Shown here: positions 6,838-13,497 of the stretch, in pieces
Layout of the letters: the number at the start of each line of letters is the position of its first letter
Position numbering within the stretch: the stretch's first letter is position 1
IMG/VR virus record: IMGVR_UViG_3300035670_000925
Span: 1-30,868 of that record
Length of the DNA stretch: 30,868 bases
Strand: one strand, 5' to 3'
From: a virus
Translations under genes and position numbers: made by a program
The notes under the pieces: generated by a model
The model's input: the letters and a program-made list of their open reading frames with translations, nothing else
Told to the model about the DNA's origin: nothing
The model's database searches: none

Positions 6838-7422
6838 TCACACCTTCCATTGCCACCAGCGCTTGTCGTAGCCGTGGCGATCAAGGCTGTAATCGTAAAG
6901 TGCTTTCGCTGCCTTGGCATTCAGGTTCCAATCGCACAGATCGAGGGTTTCGTTGACGATGCCGAGGGCGCCAAGGTAACCAGCCGGGTCGGGGTTCCAT
7001 CGGTTCCTGACCGTCCAACTCTGGTTGATTTGCCAGGCGCCCCAACTACCTTTGTATTTTCCGTGGCCTGGATCGTCGGCGTTGTGGGCGCATCGTGGCA
7101 GGCCGGTGCCATGGTCAATATCGCAGCGGCTCTCACGCCAGCCGAGATAGTCGAGGTGTTCAAGTTCGTGTTCCGGGAAGCCGGCGGCTCGGGCGGGGCC
7201 GATCAGGTTCGGGCACAACGGTTCAAAGGTGAGGGGCGGGAGGGTGGACGGCGGTGGCGGTGGGGCGGTCGTGGTGGTTGTGGTGCTGGTGGTGGTTGTG
7301 GTTCGGTCGGTGGCGTATCGGGTGATTGCGGGTCGGGTCGGATTGTTCTCGGGGGCTTTGGCACTGGCGACGAAGCCGGTGCTCAATGTGGCGAGGGCGA
7401 TGATGGTGACGAGTCGTTTCAT
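6838..7422 (-). CDS. Secreted lysozyme/transglycosylase-like protein
   Basis: A signal peptide (MKRLVTIIALATLSTGFVASAKA) is followed by a Thr/Pro-rich stalk (residues 40-62) and a globular domain from about 68. YLGWRESRC places a candidate catalytic Glu at E97, and GSWGAWQINQSW (125-136) is the second hallmark of SLT/resuscitation-factor-like lysozyme folds. C70, C100, C111 and C163 could form disulfides outside the cell. It should cut peptidoglycan glycan strands. It is a second muralytic enzyme, distant from the M15 endolysin and in the early-type operon. Start overlaps the previous stop (ATGA); GAGAAAGAGG gives a good ribosome site. Confidence 0.75.
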   Translation of the reverse strand: MKRLVTIIALATLSTGFVASAKAPENNPTRPAITRYATDRTTTTTSTTTTTTAPPPPPSTLPPLTFEPLCPNLIGPARAAGFPEHELEHLDYLGWRESRCDIDHGTGLPRCAHNADDPGHGKYKGSWGAWQINQSWTVRNRWNPDPAGYLGALGIVNETLDLCDWNLNAKAAKALYDYSLDRHGYDKRWWQWKV

Positions 7423-7568
7423 GGTTGCCTCTTTCTCTCGGCCTCCTCAACCTCCAATTGGATCGCCCGCCACAATTGACGGCAGAACCAAAGGATTCCC
7501 AAACTGAACATGAGCGTGGGTGCCTGTGAAATGACAGGCATCTCGACAAACCAGGTGGGTGCGTTCAT
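7419..7568 (-). CDS. Small membrane protein, 49 aa
   Basis: ATG at 7568 overlaps the stop of the 46-aa Cys-rich gene, and its own stop overlaps the lysozyme-like start. Residues 10-31 (MPVISQAPTLMFSLGILWF) form one hydrophobic segment, followed by a charged helix ending EEAERKRQP. Topology and position directly before a secreted muralytic enzyme could suit a small holin or regulator of that enzyme, but this is inference. No family recognised. Confidence 0.6.
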   Translation of the reverse strand: MNAPTWFVEMPVISQAPTLMFSLGILWFCRQLWRAIQLEVEEAERKRQP

Positions 7569-7705
7569 TTCGGCACCTGCTGGTTTCGGGCTGAGGGATG
7601 GCGACGGATGATGCACCGATGCGTTGCAGGATTCTGATAGTCCGTGAGCCTCAGAAATGTGAGGCCGCACGCAAGGCATCGGCAGGCGGTTTGATTGGAC
7701 GGCAT
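7565..7705 (-). CDS. Small Cys-rich protein, 46 aa
   Basis: Start ATG 7705 lies 11 nt after AGGAG. The sequence has CRCLACGLTFLRL, with C9, C11, C14 and a later C31 in HRC, consistent with a small zinc-binding turn, and ends in a basic tail. It overlaps the next gene by ATGA. I know similar short treble-clef-like phage proteins but cannot name the family. Possibly nucleic-acid binding. Confidence 0.6.
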   Translation of the reverse strand: MPSNQTACRCLACGLTFLRLTDYQNPATHRCIIRRHPSARNQQVPK

Positions 7706-7763
7706 GAGGTTATTGTCTCCTAGTTCGGGCGGTCACGTCAACGATTGTCGACGAACATGACGT

Positions 7764-7910
7764 TTATCCAGCGGTTTTCCGAGTGTGATAGCGCATCCGT
7801 TGGTAAGCAGCGAACACGGCTCGGCATTTGTCGCAGGGTGGTTCACCGTGACGTTGGTGGCGTTTGTGGGCGCTGAGGGTTCCGCATTCGGCGGTGACCG
7901 GCCGGCTCAC
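7764..7910 (-). CDS. Small Cys/His-rich protein, 48 aa, stand-alone version of the WhiB extension
   Basis: GTG at 7910 makes a GTGA overlap with the 64-aa gene. The product carries CGTLSAHKRHQRHGEPPCDKC (C9, C26, C29), closely matching the CGTxAAYxRHxRxxExPCxxC module at the end of the WhiB protein at 2956-3393. It ends in a basic helix (YQRMRYHTRKTAG). It probably binds zinc and perhaps nucleic acid. The same module appears widely in small actinophage proteins as I recall them; function is not known. Confidence 0.65.
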   Translation of the reverse strand: MSRPVTAECGTLSAHKRHQRHGEPPCDKCRAVFAAYQRMRYHTRKTAG

Positions 7911-8101
7911 GACTGCTCCTTCAAAAGCTCGTTGTAGAGCTCCTCGACGTGGCTGTCGCAGTTCCCTCGGCGAGTGCAGTGCTGTTGATGCTCGAGGAGG
8001 GCGACAGCGTGCCAGCGAGCCATGTTGTTCATCAGGTAGCGGCATCGGGGGCAGAAGCCGGGGTGGACGGCCTCACATCGGTCGCAGGCGACAGCGCTCA
8101 C
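7907..8101 (-). CDS. Small zinc-ribbon-like protein, 64 aa
   Basis: GTG at 8101 overlaps the stop of the 66-aa gene (GTGA). Residues 6-20 (CDRCEAVHPGFCPRC) form a CxxC-x7-CxxC knuckle, then a helix, a second Cys pair, and an acidic C-terminal helix. Likely zinc-binding, maybe protein- or nucleic-acid-interacting. It is the second gene after the regulated promoter at 8305-8333. Confidence 0.65.
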   Translation of the reverse strand: MSAVACDRCEAVHPGFCPRCRYLMNNMARWHAVALLEHQQHCTRRGNCDSHVEELYNELLKEQS

Positions 8102-8298
8102 GAGGCACCCCGCATCTTCGGCTTCGAGTGCACCCGCTTGACTTTGTCTGCTGGGAAGGTGCGGAATTTTTCGTGGCCTTGGCGACCACCCCAGCAGGTG
8201 AGGTGTTGGCCGGTCAGCCATTTGAACACGAACCGGCCTGGCTCTCCATGGATGGAGAGCTCGGTGCCGGGCTCGACGTGGCGGTTGTTGATTTTCAT
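8098..8298 (-). CDS. Small beta-rich protein, 66 aa, first gene of the regulatory operon
   Basis: The protein (MKINNRHVEPGTELSIHG..., a WGGRQGHEKFRTF core and a basic tail KVKRVHSKPKMRG) resembles short phage proteins of an uncharacterised SH3-like type. It is predicted beta-rich and basic. Its ATG is exactly at the predicted transcription start of the promoter upstream, with no room for a Shine-Dalgarno sequence, so it is probably translated from a leaderless mRNA. It is the promoter-proximal gene and may be expressed early. Confidence 0.7.
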   Translation of the reverse strand: MKINNRHVEPGTELSIHGEPGRFVFKWLTGQHLTCWGGRQGHEKFRTFPADKVKRVHSKPKMRGAS

Positions 8299-8304
8299 AC
8301 CCGT

Positions 8305-8333
8305 ACCTTAGGACATTATTAGAACAATGTCAA
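8305..8333 (-). promoter_or_regulatory. Sigma70/SigA-type promoter, probably leaderless
   Basis: On the minus strand TTGACA (8333-8328) and TAAGGT (8310-8305) are separated by exactly 17 bp. TAAGGT fits the actinobacterial TANNNT -10. The base seven positions after the -10 box is the A of the ATG at 8298, so the transcript should start at the start codon. It is the only convincing promoter I see in the window. Confidence 0.72.
8312..8331. promoter_or_regulatory. Imperfect palindromic operator overlapping the -35 box and spacer
   Basis: GACATT (8312-8317) and AATGTC (8326-8331) are perfect inverted half-sites. The full 20-bp element matches its reverse complement at 16 of 20 positions. It covers four bases of the -35 box and most of the spacer, a standard place for a dimeric repressor. 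No second copy was noticed in the window. The binding protein is not identified. Confidence 0.55.
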
Positions 8334-8335
8334 TA

Positions 8336-8355
8336 GCCGTTATCGGGTAAACGGC
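8336..8355. other. Small inverted repeat upstream of the promoter
   Basis: GCCGTT (8336-8341) and AACGGC (8350-8355) are perfect 6-bp arms around an 8-nt loop. They lie just upstream of the -35 box and just after the strong terminator-like stem. It could extend termination or be an accessory protein site. Confidence 0.35.
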
Positions 8356-8356
8356 G

Positions 8357-8390
8357 AGCGCCCCCCGCCGGAGGTGGAGCGGGGGGCGCT
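8357..8390 (-). terminator. Strong GC-rich terminator-like hairpin between late and early modules
   Basis: AGCGCCCCCCGC (8357-8368) pairs perfectly with GCGGGGGGCGCT (8379-8390), a 12-bp stem with a 10-nt loop. It follows the last structural-side gene and precedes the promoter at 8305-8333, as expected for a transcript end. No clear U-tract follows, as in many actinobacterial terminators. Confidence 0.65.
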
Positions 8391-8399
8391 ACAAGCCGT

Positions 8400-8442
8400 C
8401 ACCGGCGGCAGCGTGGCCGGTGAGATCAATCGCTGATCAGCG
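8400..8442. other. Two further inverted repeats in the intermodule gap
   Basis: CACCGGC (8400-8406) pairs with GCCGGTG (8416-8422), and CGCTGATCAGCG (8431-8442) is a perfect 12-bp palindrome beside the stop of the 92-aa gene. With the 8357-8390 stem they make a cluster of structures, possibly staged termination or 3'-end protection of late mRNA. The palindrome could also bind a protein. Confidence 0.4.
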
Positions 8443-8444
8443 TT

Positions 8445-8723
8445 CTATTCAGGCACAGGTTCCAAAGGCAACAACGGCCACGCCGACACCGACTCCAACC
8501 GTGTCACCATCTTCGACGGAATCGACAACACATGATCACACTCGTCATTCCCATCAATGATTGACTGCGCAATCGTGATGTGCCCCTTCTTCACGTCAGG
8601 GATGAGGAATCCGACCGACTCCACCACGCAGGGTTCGTCGTCGAGCTCTTCGATGGCTTCCCAACCGTTCGTGACGGCGTGGGCGTCGAGCCAGGTGACT
8701 TTGACGAGTTTGTAGTCACTCAT
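8445..8723 (-). CDS. Hypothetical protein, 92 aa
   Basis: From ATG 8723 the product (SDYKLVKVTWLDAH..., then WEAIEELDDEPCVVESVGFLIPD..., GHITIAQSI, IPSKMV) matches a small phage protein type I recognise by pattern (WxDA, VGxLxPD, I-P-x-x-M-V) but cannot name. It is likely a compact soluble beta-rich protein. Two in-frame ATGs lie up to 9 nt further upstream. It overlaps the gene before it by 8 nt and is the last gene before the terminator cluster. Confidence 0.7.
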   Translation of the reverse strand: MSDYKLVKVTWLDAHAVTNGWEAIEELDDEPCVVESVGFLIPDVKKGHITIAQSIIDGNDECDHVLSIPSKMVTRLESVSAWPLLPLEPVPE

Positions 8724-8991
8724 CGCCATCATCCTCGTAGTCATCTTCGTCGTCGACGACCCATGCCGCTTCGGCCCATTGGGCCTCCAAATCGGCTGTG
8801 ACAGCCCGCAACATCCCGATCAGCACCCAGGGGGCGGTGCCGTCGGACTGCATGGCGTGGAGGGCGTGTTTGCCGTCAGGTCGAATCGCATCAATCAGGG
8901 TGATGACGTGGACGGGGACGGATTCGGGCCATTGGGCAGCGACTTGGGGTGGGATCATGTCTTGAGCCGAAACAGGCGACTCGTTCACCAT
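8716..8991 (-). CDS. Hypothetical acidic protein, 91 aa
   Basis: A perfect AAAGGAG precedes ATG 8991. The product has a region with HVITLIDAIRPDGKHALH and a helix ending in a very acidic tail (EDDYEDDGDE). Such a tail suggests DNA mimicry or binding to a basic partner, but no family is recognised. It overlaps the phosphoesterase stop by 7 nt. Confidence 0.7.
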   Translation of the reverse strand: MVNESPVSAQDMIPPQVAAQWPESVPVHVITLIDAIRPDGKHALHAMQSDGTAPWVLIGMLRAVTADLEAQWAEAAWVVDDEDDYEDDGDE

Positions 8992-10049
8992 TTCTCCTTT
9001 TTACGATCCCCCACGAACACCGGGCATTGCCAGGTTACGTTGTGCTCCGGGGTCACAACCGCCAATGCCTGCTGAGGCGGCTCATGGCCGAAGTTCCCGA
9101 TGAAGGCGTACTCGTCGGTTCCCTTCAGGGAGCCGTTGACGACCAGGCCAGGAGTCATAATCAGCTGGTGCCAATGACCCATCCAGAGGGTGTCGAACGG
9201 TTGTCCGACCGCCATATGACGCTGAGCCTTCCGGGCCCGCAGGCGCATGATGGTGGGCCAGATACCGCCGATCCCACCCCCACCTCGAGCCTGATCACCA
9301 TGAGTGATCAAATGCCCGAAATCATAGATACGCACCAAAACGTCGGCACCCTCGGCGATCTGGAAGGTGAAACGCTTGTCTTGCCGGTAGTGGCGTTCGA
9401 TCATTTTCGCCAACAACCAATCCATGTTGGTTCGTGACCGCAGTTTCGCTCGTGGTTTGCGGGTGAGCCGGCCGTGGTTGCCAGGCACCGAGGCGACATG
9501 GACTTTGCCGAATTCTTCGGCGAGGAGGTCGAGGGCGGCCGCCAACTGCTCTGACCAATGCAACAGTGAGCCGAGGATGGTGTCTTCGTTGGTTTGTGCT
9601 AGTTCTTCGTGGATGTCGCCGGAGAAGATGTCTCCTCCGAGGATGACGACGATGCCGTCGTAGGTGACGCCGGCGAGATAGTGGCGGGCCATTTTGATCA
9701 CCGACTCGGCCCACGCTTTGAGTCTCAGTTCGGCGATCCGTCGGCTGTAGGCGTTGAGGTAGTCAACTTCGTGGGCTTCAACCACCTCATCGAAATGGGT
9801 GTCGGACAGCATGACCACCAGGGTCGCCTTTTTCGCTTTGGTGTTCCTCGTCGGTGCCAGCCATTTCGGCGGGTCGATCGCTGCACCTTCAGCCGATTCC
9901 ACCACATCCAACAGCCGTGACAGTTCAGCGACCGTGGCCTCGAGCTTGATGTTGTCGTTTCGGAGCTGGTTCAGTTCTCGGCGGGCCCGAACATCCTGAC
10001 CCCGACGCTCATCCTCAGCCTTCCGGGCGATGTCGTCAGCGAGGCTCAC
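8985..10049 (-). CDS. Calcineurin-like metallophosphoesterase
   Basis: The 354-aa product carries all metallophosphoesterase motifs: SDTHFD (82-87), GGD (138-140), PGNHGR (189-194), ITHGD (248-252) and GHWH (291-294). These bind two metals and hydrolyse phosphoesters, possibly nucleic acid ends as in SbcD/Mre11 relatives. Residues 5-55 form a coiled coil for oligomerisation or partner binding. I chose GTG 10049 because GGGGAG lies 5 nt before it; upstream GTG (10064) and TTG (10079) are possible but overlap more of the HTH-like gene. It follows that gene by a 14-nt overlap. Substrate is unknown. Confidence 0.85.
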   Translation of the reverse strand: MSLADDIARKAEDERRGQDVRARRELNQLRNDNIKLEATVAELSRLLDVVESAEGAAIDPPKWLAPTRNTKAKKATLVVMLSDTHFDEVVEAHEVDYLNAYSRRIAELRLKAWAESVIKMARHYLAGVTYDGIVVILGGDIFSGDIHEELAQTNEDTILGSLLHWSEQLAAALDLLAEEFGKVHVASVPGNHGRLTRKPRAKLRSRTNMDWLLAKMIERHYRQDKRFTFQIAEGADVLVRIYDFGHLITHGDQARGGGGIGGIWPTIMRLRARKAQRHMAVGQPFDTLWMGHWHQLIMTPGLVVNGSLKGTDEYAFIGNFGHEPPQQALAVVTPEHNVTWQCPVFVGDRKKEKW

Positions 10050-10284
10050 ACTTACACTCCCCACGACGATGCCGAACAATCACACTGATCCCCACCTGGA
10101 TGCCACGAGCGGCCAACACCTGCGAAATCGTTTTCGCAGTGATCGACGGGTCTTTCAACGCCATCGCCAGTTCGTCGGCTTCGGCTCCGAGGGTGTCGTA
10201 GGCTAAACCAACACCGCAATAGCGGGATTGTTTCGGTTTTTGTGTGGCCTGTATTTCGGCCAGTAACCCACGTTTCGCTGCCAT
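10036..10284 (-). CDS. Small helix-turn-helix-like protein, 82 aa
   Basis: A GGAGGGG site precedes ATG 10284. After a basic N-terminus the sequence has DELAMALKDPSITAKTISQVLAARGIQVG followed by IVRHRRGECKC, a pattern of small actinophage DNA-binding proteins in which a short HTH precedes a basic RHRRG-C stretch. It may bind DNA as a late regulator or in packaging. It overlaps the phosphoesterase gene and probably acts with it. The HTH call is by pattern only. Confidence 0.6.
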   Translation of the reverse strand: MAAKRGLLAEIQATQKPKQSRYCGVGLAYDTLGAEADELAMALKDPSITAKTISQVLAARGIQVGISVIVRHRRGECKCEPR

Positions 10285-10296
10285 ACCCCTCCAGGT

Positions 10297-10485
10297 TTAG
10301 TGGTGGTCTTTGACGTGATCGTATAAACGCTCGTCGACCTTGTCTACCTTTCCCTCAATCCTGTCGAGGGTGCGGGCGTTCTCGCCGTGCTGGTTGTCGT
10401 TTTTGCGGTCGAGCCGGACGATGAGTGCGACCACCGGGCCGCCTGCACCGACAACTGCCACGATGACAGGAATCCAATCGGCCAC
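10297..10485 (-). CDS. Small membrane protein with cytoplasmic coiled coil, 62 aa, holin-like
   Basis: GTG 10485 lies one base after the stop of the preceding gene, with GGTGAGG as the ribosome site. The product begins MADWIPVIVAVVGAGGPVVA, a TM helix, then a soluble helix rich in charged residues (RTLDRIEGKVDKVDERL) ending in His-rich HVKDHH. This one-TM plus coiled-coil design is common beside phage endolysins and often called holin or membrane protein. It pairs with the 68-aa protein. Confidence 0.6.
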   Translation of the reverse strand: MADWIPVIVAVVGAGGPVVALIVRLDRKNDNQHGENARTLDRIEGKVDKVDERLYDHVKDHH

Positions 10486-10486
10486 A

Positions 10487-10693
10487 TCACACCTCACCAG
10501 CAGACTCAAGAACCTGCTTGGATGCCTTCAAAAACGCCTGCGATTCCTTGACCGCCATCTCGACCACCGCAGCCACACCGGCGGTGATAGCGGCTTTCCA
10601 GACGGGCCAGCCACCGAGAACGGAGGCGGCGGGGAGGATTGCACCAGCGTTATAGACGAACGTGGCGACAGCACGAAGGGCAAGAGTTTTCAT
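10487..10693 (-). CDS. Small membrane protein, 68 aa, candidate holin
   Basis: ATG 10693 lies 3 nt after the endolysin stop. Two hydrophobic segments (LRAVATFVYNAGAILPAASVL and WKAAITAGVAAVVEMAV) are followed by a charged helix ending in a short tail. Size, topology and position right after the endolysin favour a holin that permits enzyme release or collapses membrane potential. The neighbouring 62-aa membrane protein may be partner or antiholin; which is which cannot be settled here. Confidence 0.65.
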   Translation of the reverse strand: MKTLALRAVATFVYNAGAILPAASVLGGWPVWKAAITAGVAAVVEMAVKESQAFLKASKQVLESAGEV

Positions 10694-10696
10694 GGT

Positions 10697-11275
10697 TCAG
10701 GCTTTCAGATCGGGGAAGGCTTGGAGGGCGAGTTCGATGGCGGCGGTTGGTTCGTCACCGCACACATAACGGATGTGCCACGATTCGGCGTTTCGGCCTG
10801 ACTCCACTTCCCAGGTGAATCCGTATTTGAGTACCGGGGACAGAAACGGGTTGGGACCCATCATCCAGGCCAACCGTTGGCCTGAGGCACCGGCGATGTC
10901 GATGGCAAGACCCCAACCATGGTTGCTGGTGCCCGGTGACGCCGAGGGTGCTGAGCCTCGCTTCAGGTACCATCGTTTTCCTTGCCAGGTGCGGGTCACG
11001 ACCGGGATACGGGCCGTCGGGCTCGAGCTGTACCGCTTGAGGAAAGTGTTTTCTTGGCGTTCGTAGGAACGATAGGTATCAGCCGACGAGGTTGATTGCA
11101 GGTCGACGCCTTCAAACCAGGCTTCGAGCTGAAGGCAGTTGAAGGCAGTGGCGGCCGCATGATGCAGGGCACCCTTCGTCCCCTTCAATGGACGCAGAAG
11201 GGCGGGGTCGAGACGACCGTTGAGTTGGTCTTGCAGGTCGGCCGGCATGATTACCGGGAGAACAGGGTATTTCAT
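10697..11275 (-). CDS. Endolysin, peptidase M15 (D-Ala-D-Ala carboxypeptidase-like)
   Basis: The 192-aa product shows the M15 zinc site: SNHGWGLAIDI (H119, D126) and ESWH (H167 with E164), plus a TYRSYERQ turn (68-75). It cleaves peptide cross-links in the host wall. ATG 11275 makes an ATGA overlap with the previous gene and gives the normal family length; there is no signal peptide, so export depends on a holin, and two candidates follow immediately. No separate wall-binding domain is seen; residues 1-60 may serve as a spacer or binding segment. Confidence 0.85.
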   Translation of the reverse strand: MKYPVLPVIMPADLQDQLNGRLDPALLRPLKGTKGALHHAAATAFNCLQLEAWFEGVDLQSTSSADTYRSYERQENTFLKRYSSSPTARIPVVTRTWQGKRWYLKRGSAPSASPGTSNHGWGLAIDIAGASGQRLAWMMGPNPFLSPVLKYGFTWEVESGRNAESWHIRYVCGDEPTAAIELALQAFPDLKA

Positions 11276-11580
11276 GCCGGATAGGGGAAACGGGCCCTGA
11301 TTTCGGCGACCTTGTCCAACCATTCCTGTTCGGTGTTCTCACCACGTTGAAAACCAAAATAGAGCGGATCGGCTTCAGCCTGATAAGCCTTTTGACGCTT
11401 CACTTTGGCAACAGCCTGATTTTTTTCGGCAATTGCCTCTGCCATGACCGCATCACATTCAGATTTGGTGGGCTGAGGACGCTCATCATGCCAAGTGAAA
11501 TTTTCATACTGATCAAATGAACCAGCACAAGACCATTTCGCACCAGGAACTAATTTTGAAAATGCAAGTTCATAACTCAT
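11272..11580 (-). CDS. Tail-fibre-associated protein, 102 aa
   Basis: The product has WSCAGSFDQYENFTWHDERPQPTKSECDAV, a charged helix, and a C-terminal DPLYFGFQRGE-TEQEWLDKV-EIRARFPYP. I recognise this C-terminal pattern from small proteins encoded next to tail fibres in aquatic phages. It may be a fibre-assembly factor or minor virion protein. ATGA overlaps join it to both neighbours. Its base composition is more AT-rich than the head genes. Confidence 0.6.
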   Translation of the reverse strand: MSYELAFSKLVPGAKWSCAGSFDQYENFTWHDERPQPTKSECDAVMAEAIAEKNQAVAKVKRQKAYQAEADPLYFGFQRGENTEQEWLDKVAEIRARFPYPA

Positions 11581-12248
11581 ACCGCATACTCCGTGACAGT
11601 CAAAAGAGTTCCCGACGCTTCTAACAAGATTGTATTATCTGTAATCGTTCTAAATGAACCTTTGTAGACTCTTGATGATGTTGTCGTATTGGAAATCAAT
11701 GCACGAACGACAACAGGAATGGTCAATGGTTCTCCGGCTGGGACAGCGGAATCGTTATATTCGCCGACCTCGACAAAACCGATCAAAGTATCTGAACCAT
11801 CAAGAATTGACACAAAACCGGCTCGATCATTCGGACTACCTGAAGATTGATAAACACTCGCAGTTGTGCTCATTTCAATCAGCAACGATGAATTAGTCGA
11901 CAAAGGAACAAACGTCAGCGAAACACCACTAATGTCAGTGTTTGTGGTGTTTGTTGTGCTTCTTGTTGCGGCGATTGAATCACTAGCAATTTGCAGTACT
12001 TTCCCCGACGCTGGCACCCATTCGACACCCTCTGTGGCACTCGAATTTGCTGACAAAAAATAACCGTTTGTTCCGGCTGTCAACACCCCTACGCTGTCGT
12101 TTGTGAGGCCGACGAGGAGGTCGCCTTTGGCGTTGAACGTGCCGACAGCAATCTTTAGATCGGTGTTGCTATTGACAGCGGTGGTGATGGCGTTGACATC
12201 GGCGGCGGTGAGAACGTCGCCGTCAATGTAGTCGGTGGGGAGGGTCAT
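11577..12248 (-). CDS. Minor tail / receptor-binding-type protein, 223 aa
   Basis: It begins TLPTDYIDGDVLTAADVNAITTAVN, the typical N-terminal attachment motif of many tail-fibre proteins, then KGDLLVGLTNDSVGVLTAGTNGYFL, a repeat-like fibre segment, and a Ser/Thr/Val-rich beta domain. It is probably a tail-tip appendage contacting the cell surface. The ribosome site TAGGAG includes the stop codon of the upstream gene. This stretch is AT-richer than its flanks, which is common for exchanged receptor-binding genes. Confidence 0.7.
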   Translation of the reverse strand: MTLPTDYIDGDVLTAADVNAITTAVNSNTDLKIAVGTFNAKGDLLVGLTNDSVGVLTAGTNGYFLSANSSATEGVEWVPASGKVLQIASDSIAATRSTTNTTNTDISGVSLTFVPLSTNSSLLIEMSTTASVYQSSGSPNDRAGFVSILDGSDTLIGFVEVGEYNDSAVPAGEPLTIPVVVRALISNTTTSSRVYKGSFRTITDNTILLEASGTLLTVTEYAV

Positions 12249-12258
12249 GGGGTTTCTC

Positions 12259-13497
12259 CTAGAGGGTGTTGGTTCCTAGAATACCGAACTCGGCGCTGCC
12301 GAGAATGAAAGCCGTCGACAACGGATAGGCGGTCGTATAGGTGGCGATCCAGCGGTCAGGGGTGATGTCGTTCGAGTGGCCTTGGATGGTCAGCCGGAGG
12401 GTCAGATCAGACCCGTTGGCCATGTTCTTCGTGACAACGACAGGATCGCCAATTTCCATTGTCAAACCAGGAATCACCCGGTTCGAGTCGGATGACAGAT
12501 CAAGTTTGAAACTGTCGATCCGCATCCGAGGCTGTTTCCGATAGTTCAGAATCTGGGTGGCTCGAGCCAATGCCAAAGCGTTCGTTTCCATCATCAGGCC
12601 AGATCGGTTGTAGGACCGCAGGAAATACTCGGCGATAGATGATGCGTCGGACGCTGTCTGTGGCTGGCCTGACAATCGGGTCAACGTGACCGAGTTGGCG
12701 AGCTCGGTTTCGTCGTAACTGACATCAATGTCCTGATATTGAATATTGACACCGTTGTCGTCGAATTCGTAGGCAGTGCCGGCCGCCTGCTGAGACAACG
12801 TCTGACGAGACACATAGACGGCTTTGCCGTCATGGTCAATGTAGAAGGCACCGAGGTCGGACTGCTCAATCAGCTGAATCGCTGAGAGTGCCGAACGGAA
12901 CCCGCCAGGATCATTCTCCAACTCGGTGTCACTATCATCAATGAGGCGTTGACCTGACGGCCAGTCAATCTCGTCAAGGATCAGGTTGATGCGCTCACCA
13001 GGTAAATCCTTGTTCCCGGCGCCGGTCACTGTGTTGATGTTTGCCAACTGCAACAGTCGGAAGGCGTCGGTGGCACGGATCGTCACGATGGCGAAATCGG
13101 TTGACTGGTCCGGCCACGAGTAATCCCACGAGGTGATGTAACCAGCAAAAATGTTGTAGTCGGTGCCGGAATAATTGGCGTTGACTCGCACCTGCCGCAT
13201 CGGCTTGACTTCGGGATAATACTGCGAGGAGGTGTTATTTGGGTTCCAGTCGCCGGTGAAGTCGTAGAACTCGATGACTGCTTCGCTGGGTAGGTATTCT
13301 TCGAAAGCCCGGTCACGGCCATGACGAGTCGAAATGCGGCGAACATTACTCGTAATGTTCACCTCTTGAATGGCGTTGGACGCCAGGACGTTTGTGCCGA
13401 GCACACCATTATCAGGGTCACCGAGGAGAAACGGGTTACCGAACGAGGGGCCGGTACCCAATCGGATTTTGACGGTCGGGGTGGCGGGCAGGCTCAT
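12259..13497 (-). CDS. Minor tail / tail-hub-like protein, 412 aa
   Basis: The first long gene after the tape measure, joined to it by ATGA, normally encodes distal tail or hub proteins. The sequence is beta-rich with segments such as EYLPSEAVIEFYDFTGDWNP, FAGYITSWDYSWPD and FAIVTIRATDAFRLLQL. The latter resembles baseplate/hub proteins of marine-type siphophages that build a ring at the tail tip. GVLGTNVL near the start and FGILGTNTL at the end are similar, perhaps paired strands of one ring domain. Assigned by position and pattern. Confidence 0.7.
   Translation of the reverse strand: MSLPATPTVKIRLGTGPSFGNPFLLGDPDNGVLGTNVLASNAIQEVNITSNVRRISTRHGRDRAFEEYLPSEAVIEFYDFTGDWNPNNTSSQYYPEVKPMRQVRVNANYSGTDYNIFAGYITSWDYSWPDQSTDFAIVTIRATDAFRLLQLANINTVTGAGNKDLPGERINLILDEIDWPSGQRLIDDSDTELENDPGGFRSALSAIQLIEQSDLGAFYIDHDGKAVYVSRQTLSQQAAGTAYEFDDNGVNIQYQDIDVSYDETELANSVTLTRLSGQPQTASDASSIAEYFLRSYNRSGLMMETNALALARATQILNYRKQPRMRIDSFKLDLSSDSNRVIPGLTMEIGDPVVVTKNMANGSDLTLRLTIQGHSNDITPDRWIATYTTAYPLSTAFILGSAEFGILGTNTL

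Noticed and set aside
7706-7763. Second promoter upstream of the 46-aa gene (TTGACG present)
   Set aside because: No suitable -10 box at 16-19 bp.
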